A stretch of 64,000 bases of DNA from Lachnospiraceae bacterium (lineage in GTDB: Bacteria > Bacillota > Clostridia > Lachnospirales > Lachnospiraceae): positions 4,774,001-4,838,000 of the forward strand of contig AP025576.1 of assembly GCA_022845955.1 (NCBI GenBank), read 5' to 3'. Position numbers and translations under genes: made by a program. This document shows, piece after piece, positions 33,185 to 38,969 of this stretch (position 1 is its first letter; every line of letters begins with the position of its first letter). The notes below the pieces were generated by a model. It did no database searches, was not told where the DNA came from, and saw only the letters and a program-made list of their open reading frames with translations.

Positions 33185-33298
33185 GGACACTCTTTTCCCG
33201 GTGTCCCTATTTTGGACAAATTTTGAAAATGTCACATTTTGGGACAACCTGCTGAAAATGTCTCTTTCCGTTGCAAAACAGGACGGGTATGATACAAT
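33185..33298. promoter_or_regulatory. Divergent intergenic region with repeated GGACA half-sites
   Basis: GGACA or its complement occurs at 33185, 33202, 33214 and 33242, two of them in the longer repeat ATTTTGG(G)ACAA (33210 and 33237). AAAATG TCA CATTTT is a dyad at 33227-33241. On the plus strand TTGCAA (33271-33276), 16 bases, TACAAT (33293-33298) is a plausible promoter for the paralogue gene. A shared regulator of the radical SAM pair is inferred. Confidence 0.45.
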
Positions 33299-33340
33299 GA
33301 ATGATAGAGGAAGCTGTGCAAATCTGACTGATAGGAAGTG

Positions 33341-34366
33341 ATGTCACTGAAACCGGAAAAATTCACCCGTTATCTCATAGAAGCCGCGGTAAACCGCGGT
33401 ATTAAGGAAATGCAGGAGGATCCCAAGAGGAGCGTCCGCAAGCTTGCCGATTTGGGCAGACAGTTCGCCCGGGGCCGTTTCCAGAAAAATTTTTTTGCGC
33501 TTTCCCAGACTCTTCTTCTGGATGGCAACAGCCCTTACTATTCCCTTCTTTCCCGGCTGACGGAAGAGATCGACCATGAGACGCTCAAAAAATTCGGCGT
33601 CAATATCGGATATACCAGCTGGACCTACGGAGCGGAGCTTATCCGTGCCTACGAAAGGGAGCATGGGCTTGCGGTTCCCTGGAGCCTCTTTATTCATTAT
33701 CATCCGGAAGGATCCTTCTGCCTTTCCCGGCTGGAAGCGCTGATTCAGGAAGGACGCCGCCTGGGCATCTATACGTATTGTCTGTGTCTGGAAGCTGTCC
33801 CGGAGGACTGGCAGGGGCTTATCTCTCTGTTCCGCCGGTACGATAACAGTGCTTTTCTGATCTTCCTCCCGGACGAAGAACTGCAGGAAGAGCAGGCCCT
33901 CCTGCTTTCCCAGTGCCGCAATCTGCTGGTTTCCGCAGAAATTGCCCCCAGCTACCGGAAGAATATCAGCCTTCTCAGGCAGAACAAATGCATGGCTGCC
34001 AACCACTATTACTATTCGGACAGCGGCAGAGAAGAACTGCAGCTGCGTCTGAAAGACTGCGAATCCCCTTTGCTTTTCTTTCTCCCGCAGAAGGATACGC
34101 CTCCTTCTGCTCGGGAACGGCTGGCCGAATCCGTCTACCAGATACGATATCATCCCGAACATCCGGTTTTTCCCATAGAGCTTTTTGCGGATTATAAAAG
34201 GATCGACTATATAATATCGGGCAGGTCCTGTTTTCTGGAAATCGATTCTGAAGGCAGGATTCCCCTTCCCGGCGGCGCTTCGTTCTGCATAACACAGGCC
34301 GGTTTTTCCCTTCCCCGGCTTCTTCAGGCGGCAGCCCCGGCGGTTTCCTGTGAAGCCCTCTGCTGA
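33341..34366 (+). CDS. Cysteine-poor radical SAM-like paralogue (pseudoenzyme candidate), 341 aa
   Basis: This protein aligns along its whole length with the neighbouring radical SAM enzyme: KRSVRKLADLGRQFARGRF with REESFLQLIDLAEKFMGGCKF; GVNIGYTSWTYGAELI with ALNLGFEAFFYGTKRI; LAVPWSLFIHYHPEG with CNIPWLLLVDPTSAC; LIQEGRRLGIYTYCL with IITQGKELGIYLYMY; SCFLEIDSEGRI with YCHINPNGDV. The CxxxCxxC motif is gone (HPEGSFCLSRL keeps one Cys), the GGE motif is replaced by CLEAVP, and the C-terminal cysteine cluster is lost. The open frame, ribosome site (AGGAAG) and length suggest a maintained protein, not a decaying gene. ATG 33341; GTG 33338 is possible. Confidence 0.75.
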   Translation: MSLKPEKFTRYLIEAAVNRGIKEMQEDPKRSVRKLADLGRQFARGRFQKNFFALSQTLLLDGNSPYYSLLSRLTEEIDHETLKKFGVNIGYTSWTYGAELIRAYEREHGLAVPWSLFIHYHPEGSFCLSRLEALIQEGRRLGIYTYCLCLEAVPEDWQGLISLFRRYDNSAFLIFLPDEELQEEQALLLSQCRNLLVSAEIAPSYRKNISLLRQNKCMAANHYYYSDSGREELQLRLKDCESPLLFFLPQKDTPPSARERLAESVYQIRYHPEHPVFPIELFADYKRIDYIISGRSCFLEIDSEGRIPLPGGASFCITQAGFSLPRLLQAAAPAVSCEALC

Positions 34367-34386
34367 AAAAAGCGCCGTCCTCCCGA

Positions 34387-34448
34387 AAAAAACAGCCATA
34401 CCCCTTTCCCGGCTTTCTGTGCCGCCGCATGGGGTATGGCTGTTTTTT
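34387..34448. terminator. Strong terminator after the paralogue gene
   Basis: An 18-base perfect stem (AACAGCCATACCCC with GGGGTATGGCTGTT, plus A and T runs) encloses a 26-base loop. It can stop the plus-strand gene and the lipoprotein gene approaching from the minus strand. Confidence 0.9.
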
Positions 34449-34472
34449 GTCTGTCGTGGTATACGATTGCTT

Positions 34473-35276
34473 TTAATTAATTCCTGTTATCGCAAATCCG
34501 TTATCCCTTCCGGTATCCTTCTGGAATATAATGTTGGGCTTTCCTTCTTCCGCTCCCAGCACATACTTCCCGCCGTCCAGCTCCTTCAGTTCAAACAGGT
34601 TGGTGCCAAGCACCGCCTTTACCCGTTCCCCGGACAGGATATCGGATGCCGGTATCTCAAGAAAGTCTCCGCCGTTTTCCACCTCCATGTCCTTATCTCC
34701 CAGATTCACATACAGGGGATAACCGGCCAGTTCAGAGAGTGCATTGATATCCCTGTATTTACAGGCGAACAGCACATCCGCCGCAAAGGATAAGGCTTCC
34801 CTGTCAGCCGCGGGCTTCCTGTCACTGTCCGTCACACGGGAGGCCACGCCGTCCTTACAGGTTACGGTAACCGCCTGCCCCAAAAGAATGCCGTCCGTCG
34901 TGTCCACCACATCCTCCGTTTCCGGGAAACTCACCGCATACATGTTTCCATCCGCCGTATCGATCACCATGCTGTTCATCGCCGCGTCCACCACAATACC
35001 GTCATAGGTACCGGTAGGCGCCATCCCGATTTCCTCCGCTTCCCAATCAAAAGAAACGCTTTCCTGAGTACTGCTTTCTTCCTGCGTGCTTTCCGCCCCG
35101 CTGCTCTCCGGCGGCGTACTCTCTTCTTCGATCAGGATATCCGTCTCCGTGATATGCATCGAAGTCTCATCCGTATCCTTCCCGCATGCGGAAAGCAGCA
35201 GGCCGCAGGCTAAGATACCTGCTGTAAACACTGCGCTCCCGGTTCTTCTGTTCCATCTGAAACTGCTTTTTTTCAT
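34473..35276 (-). CDS. Hypothetical lipoprotein, 267 aa
   Basis: Start ATG 35276 is preferred because AGGAG lies 9 bases before it; ATG 35285 is too close. Signal peptide with lipobox GLLLSACGK, lipid Cys near residue 30. Residues 40-75 are a Ser/Glu/Thr linker. The folded part has two halves: IGMAPTGTYDGIVVDAAMNSMVIDTADG, a small beta domain, and the helix RDINALSELAGYPLYVNLGDKDMEVENG, which resembles NTF2/SnoaL-like modules seen in Clostridial lipoproteins. No family is certain. It is 22 bases downstream of exoA in the same direction and may share its transcript. Confidence 0.65.
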   Translation of the reverse strand: MKKSSFRWNRRTGSAVFTAGILACGLLLSACGKDTDETSMHITETDILIEEESTPPESSGAESTQEESSTQESVSFDWEAEEIGMAPTGTYDGIVVDAAMNSMVIDTADGNMYAVSFPETEDVVDTTDGILLGQAVTVTCKDGVASRVTDSDRKPAADREALSFAADVLFACKYRDINALSELAGYPLYVNLGDKDMEVENGGDFLEIPASDILSGERVKAVLGTNLFELKELDGGKYVLGAEEGKPNIIFQKDTGRDNGFAITGIN

Positions 35277-35297
35277 ACTGCCCATCTCCTTTTTCCG

Positions 35298-36056
35298 TCA
35301 TTCGTCCTTTAAAATCAGGGCGACCGGACAATGATCCGAACCGAAAACATCCTTATAAATCACGGCATCCTCCAGCCGGTCCTTCAGTTGGGAGGATACC
35401 AAAAAATAATCAATCCGCCATCCTGCATTCTTTTCCCTCGCATGGAAACGATAGGACCACCAGGAATAGGCGTCTTTTAAATCCGGGTAAAAATACCGGA
35501 ACGTATCTAGGAAGCCATTCTCCAGAAGCACGGAAAATTTCTCCCGCTCCTCATCCGTAAATCCCGCATTTTTACGGTTGGTCTTTGGGTTCTTCAGATC
35601 GATTTCCTTATGGGCCACATTCAGATCCCCGCAGAAAATCACCGGCTTTTTTTCTTCCAGCTTCTTCAGGTATTTCAGGAATTCCTCTTCCCAGATCATC
35701 CGGTAATCCAGCCTCGCCAGCCCATCCTGGGCATTGGGGGTATATACCGTCACCATATAAAAGTCCGGAAACTCCAGGGTGATCACCCGGCCTTCCTGAT
35801 CGTGTTCCTCGATCCCTATCCCATAAGCCACCGACAAAGGCTCCCTCCGGGTAAAAACAGCCGTGCCGGAATACCCCTTTTTCACCGCGTAATTCCAGTA
35901 CTGGCAGTAGCCCGGCAGTTCCAGGGAAATCTGGCCTTCCTGCAGCTTGCTCTCCTGGATACAGAAAATATCCGCATCCGTTTCTTCAAAAAAATCCATA
36001 AACCCTTTGCCCATACAGGCTCTCAGCCCGTTAACATTCCACGATACCAGTTTCAT
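35298..36056 (-). CDS. exoA: Exodeoxyribonuclease III / AP endonuclease
   Basis: 252 aa, Mg-dependent endonuclease/exonuclease/phosphatase fold. Catalytic motifs: WNVNGLRA (Asn), FCIQESKLQ (Glu), the Tyr in TVYTPNA, GDLNVAH (Asp, Asn) and GSDHCPVAL (terminal Asp-His). It cuts abasic sites in base-excision repair. Start ATG 36056 has AAAGGAGG upstream; the frame running back to 36191 passes through a repeat element and is not coding. Confidence 0.97.
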   Translation of the reverse strand: MKLVSWNVNGLRACMGKGFMDFFEETDADIFCIQESKLQEGQISLELPGYCQYWNYAVKKGYSGTAVFTRREPLSVAYGIGIEEHDQEGRVITLEFPDFYMVTVYTPNAQDGLARLDYRMIWEEEFLKYLKKLEEKKPVIFCGDLNVAHKEIDLKNPKTNRKNAGFTDEEREKFSVLLENGFLDTFRYFYPDLKDAYSWWSYRFHAREKNAGWRIDYFLVSSQLKDRLEDAVIYKDVFGSDHCPVALILKDE

Positions 36057-36093
36057 ATCCGTCCTCCTTTTCGAAACATTCGTCTTTTTGGGT

Positions 36094-36323
36094 GTAGATA
36101 AAAAAGTCCGGCGCCGCCTGCCCCTGCTTCCCTGTGCGGCCTGCTGCCCTGCAAGGTTCCTTCCAGGGGACGCTTCCGCTCGGATAATCACGCAGCGGTA
36201 CTAAGGCTGCAAAGGACGCCGCCTAAGGACCGGCGTGCTTATAACGCCCCTTCCAGGAATCCTTGCAGGGCAGCAGGCCGCACAGGGAAGCAGGGGCAGG
36301 CGGCGCCGGACTTTTTTATCTAC
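36094..36323. mobile_element. MITE-like element with 63-bp perfect terminal inverted repeats
   Basis: Arms 36094-36156 and 36261-36323 are exact reverse complements, starting GTAGATAAAAAAGTCCGGCG, around a 104-base core. With imperfect extension the ends read GGGTGTAGATAAAAAA and GGGGGGTAGATAAAAAA. No protein is encoded. It lies between the mgtE stop and the exoA start, and would also fold as an enormous stem followed by TTTTTTATCTACACCC. Other copies of its ends are at 6276, 29710 and 62246-62492. Confidence 0.7.
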
Positions 36324-36336
36324 CCCCCGTCTTTTG

Positions 36337-37677
36337 TTAAAAATGCAGCAGTACGGTGGCTATCTGGAAATAAATCACCAAAGACAGCGCATCCACAATG
36401 GTGGTTATGAAAGGACTGGCCATAACCGCCGGGTCAAAGCCGATTTTCTTGGCAAACATAGGAAGGCTGCAGCCCACAATCTTTGCCACAAACACCGTTA
36501 CCACCAGGGTCAGGCAGATAACAAACGCCACCGCCGCCTGTACACGGTCAAACAGCATCAGCTTGATAAAATTAGCCGCCGACAGGGTAATGCCGCAAAG
36601 CAGGGCCACCCTGGCTTCCTTCCAGATCACGCCCGGCATATCCCGGAACCGGATTTCATCCAGGGAAATACCGCGGATGATGGAGACACTGGCCTGGCTT
36701 CCCGCATTTCCGCCCGTGTCCATGAGCATGGGGATAAAGGTGGACAACACCATACAGGCGCTGAGCGCCGATTCATAGCTGGCGATAATCCGTCCGGTAA
36801 AGGTCGCGGAAACCATCAGCAGCAACAGCCACGGAATTCTCTTTTTCCAGGTTTCCAGCACCCCTGTTTTCATATATGGCTTATCGCTGGGCACGATAGC
36901 CGCCATCTTTTCCATATCCTCCGTAGCCTCTTCCTGGAGAATATCCACGATATCGTCTACGGTAATAATACCCACCAGCCTGTTTTCGTTATCCACAACC
37001 GGCATGGCCGTAAAGTCATATTTCTGGAACTGTCTGGCAACCTCCTCCTGATCCATCAGGGTATTGATGGAGATTACGTTTTCATGCATGATGTCGGCAA
37101 TCACCTCATCCGGCTGGCTCAGGAGCAGATAACGCAGGGCCACCGTTCCCACCAGCTTCCTCCGGCCGTCCAGGACATAGCAGATATTGATCGTTTCACT
37201 GTCCACCCCGATTTTGCGGATTCTGGCTATCGCCTCATCCACCGTCAGGTTTTCCTTCAGATCCACATATTCCACCGTCATAATGCTTCCGGCGGAATCC
37301 TCCGGATAACGGAGCAGATGATTGATATCCCTTCTCGTATCCGGGCTGGCATTTGCCAGGATTTTTTTTACCACGTTAGCCGGCATCTCTTCCATAAGGT
37401 CCGCCGCATCATCAGCCATCAGGTTATCCACGATATTCGCCGCATCCCTGTCGGACAGGGACGTAATGATAAACTGCTGGTTATCCACATCCATATAAGA
37501 AAAAACATCCGCCGCCAGATCCTTGGGAAGAATTCGGAATACCTTCAGCATATCCTGTTCTTCCAGTTCCTCCAGCAGCACTGCGATATCCGCATCGTTA
37601 AGCTCCGACAGCATCTGGCGGAGTCTCGTATACTGCTTGCTGTCAAGCAGTTCTCTTATTACCTTGCTTTCTTCCAT
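36337..37677 (-). CDS. mgtE: Magnesium transporter MgtE
   Basis: 446 aa with the standard plan: N-terminal MgtE_N superhelix (residues 1-130), two CBS domains (SIMTVEYVDLKENLTVDEAIARI and ISINTLMDQEEVARQFQKYDFTAMPVVD), then five membrane helices including PWLLLLMVSATFTGRIIA and the pore signature MLMDTGGNAGSQASVSIIRG. It carries Mg2+ (or Co2+) inward, gated by Mg2+ at the CBS domains. ATG 37677 has GGAAGGAGAT upstream. A promoter inside the yigZ end gives it a leader of about 205 bases. Confidence 0.97.
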   Translation of the reverse strand: MEESKVIRELLDSKQYTRLRQMLSELNDADIAVLLEELEEQDMLKVFRILPKDLAADVFSYMDVDNQQFIITSLSDRDAANIVDNLMADDAADLMEEMPANVVKKILANASPDTRRDINHLLRYPEDSAGSIMTVEYVDLKENLTVDEAIARIRKIGVDSETINICYVLDGRRKLVGTVALRYLLLSQPDEVIADIMHENVISINTLMDQEEVARQFQKYDFTAMPVVDNENRLVGIITVDDIVDILQEEATEDMEKMAAIVPSDKPYMKTGVLETWKKRIPWLLLLMVSATFTGRIIASYESALSACMVLSTFIPMLMDTGGNAGSQASVSIIRGISLDEIRFRDMPGVIWKEARVALLCGITLSAANFIKLMLFDRVQAAVAFVICLTLVVTVFVAKIVGCSLPMFAKKIGFDPAVMASPFITTIVDALSLVIYFQIATVLLHF

Positions 37678-37917
37678 GACAATCTCCTTCCGGCGGTGTC
37701 ATGACAGCTTTCAGGCATGGACCTGCCCCCATCCGGGCACGTCCGGCAGCTTTCCCGCAAAGCCCCATACCCGCCTTACCTGTAATCCTATTTTGACTGC
37801 AACTTCGCCCGGGGACGGGAACATCACTACTGCCTGCCGTTTTGCTCTTCATAAAAAACCACCACCTTTCGGAAATTAATACTCATTCACTATAACGTTA
37901 CCATTACTCTTTGTCAA
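37678..37917 (-). promoter_or_regulatory. Promoter and long leader of mgtE
   Basis: Minus strand TTGACA (37917-37912), 17 bases, TATAGT (37894-37889), partly inside the yigZ gene. The transcript would carry about 205 untranslated bases. They contain AGGTGGTGG followed by ATG 37852 opening a 69-codon frame that overlaps the mgtE start, plus several GC-rich stems. I looked for the M-box core and did not find it. A magnesium-responsive leader of another sort is plausible but not shown. Confidence 0.5.
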
Positions 37918-38560
37918 TAAAATAGTATCTGCCAACCGCTTCCAGCACGGCTCTTCCGCCGGTCGCCTCCGTCAGTTCTTTTATCAGCCGTTCCTCCCCT
38001 TCTGCGGCGACAACGGTTTCCAGGACCACCCGCTGCGTATACTGCGCGTTTTCCTGGGGAAGCCCCTGCTGCCCTAACAGATACTGGATCCGGCCGATAT
38101 CCGAATAGTCCGACCCAATCCGCAGCCGGGTCCCATAGCGCATGGTAACCACCCGGCTTCCTTCAAGCCCGGCTTTTACCGCCGCCCCATAGGCCCTGAC
38201 CAGCCCGCCGGTCCCCAGAAGCGTGCCGCCGAAATACCGTGTCACCACCACGGCCGTATTGCAGATCCCTTCTCCCAGCAGCACCTCCAGCATAGGCCGC
38301 CCCGCTGTCCCTGAAGGTTCCCCGTCGTCACTGCAGCGCGTCAGCTCCGCCTTCCTCCCAATCACAAAGGCGGAACAGTTATGAGAGGCGTCCCAATACT
38401 TTTTCTTCATTTCCTCAATAAATGCCGCCGCTTCTTCTTCTGTTTCCACCTTCCGTACCGTAGCCAGAAAGCGCGATTTCTTCTCCACAATCTCACCGGT
38501 TCCGCCTTCCAGCACACACCGATATGGCAGATATCTCTCCCTGTTTTCTTTCTTTTCCAT
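37904..38560 (-). CDS. yigZ: YigZ/IMPACT family protein, 218 aa
   Basis: Contains the UPF0029 signature and surroundings: KKSRFLATVRKVETEEEAAAFIEEMKKKYWDASHNCSAFVIG and DDGEPSGTAGRPMLEVL, then VTRYFGGTLLGTGGLVRAYGAAV and the C-terminal ferredoxin-like DUF1949 domain. ATG 38560 has GGGAGG 6 bases before; the frame opens at 38581. The family is conserved from bacteria to man; the human relative controls eIF2 kinase GCN2, while the bacterial function is open. It is a single gene with the mgtE promoter inside its end. Confidence 0.93.
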   Translation of the reverse strand: MEKKENRERYLPYRCVLEGGTGEIVEKKSRFLATVRKVETEEEAAAFIEEMKKKYWDASHNCSAFVIGRKAELTRCSDDGEPSGTAGRPMLEVLLGEGICNTAVVVTRYFGGTLLGTGGLVRAYGAAVKAGLEGSRVVTMRYGTRLRIGSDYSDIGRIQYLLGQQGLPQENAQYTQRVVLETVVAAEGEERLIKELTEATGGRAVLEAVGRYYFIDKE

Positions 38561-38845
38561 AAAGAACCTCCCGGAATGCAACCGTTCCTATCCGTCTGAA
38601 CGGTTACCTCATAATTCCTGTCAGTCTTATCTTATCACACCATCCCCTGCGATGTACATGTAGTTTTTCCGGCAGAAGGCAACAGGTGTAACAGTTGGCT
38701 ACTGGTCACGGAGTACTGTGCATTTACTGCACGGGCCGTGAAAAACGCGGCGGCGGCAAGCCTCCGGCCCATGTTTAAAAGTGTGTAATATTGTGAACAA
38801 TTCTTAATATGGAAGAAAAACCTTTATTTACCTGCCCATATTTGC

Positions 38846-38919
38846 TATAATCAGATAGGTAATGCCATTTTGGACCTGCCTGAAATGGCCCCAAAATGGG
38901 ACATTACAGGTTGTTTTTT
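38846..38919 (+). promoter_or_regulatory. Promoter box and terminator-like leader hairpin of the PBP gene
   Basis: TATAAT (38846-38851) is followed at once by a hairpin whose arms are GTAATGCCATTTTGG (38859-38873) and CCAAAATGG-GA-CATTAC (38891-38907), then AGGTTGTTTTTT. The start point would fall at the foot of the stem, so nearly every transcript meets a terminator 50 bases before the PBP start. That pattern suggests attenuation. From 38561 to 38820 I see nothing else. Confidence 0.55.
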
Positions 38920-38969
38920 ATGGAACCTTTTCCATGAAACTTCCTGTTTATCTTAAGGAGGCATAATTC

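Noticed and set aside
36235..37704. 489-codon plus-strand frame opposite mgtE
   Set aside because: It mirrors the mgtE gene on the other strand, has no ribosome site and reads as low-quality His/Gln-rich sequence; mgtE is certain.
37678..37888. M-box (magnesium) riboswitch before mgtE
   Set aside because: The leader is the right length, but the conserved core segments of the M-box are not present.
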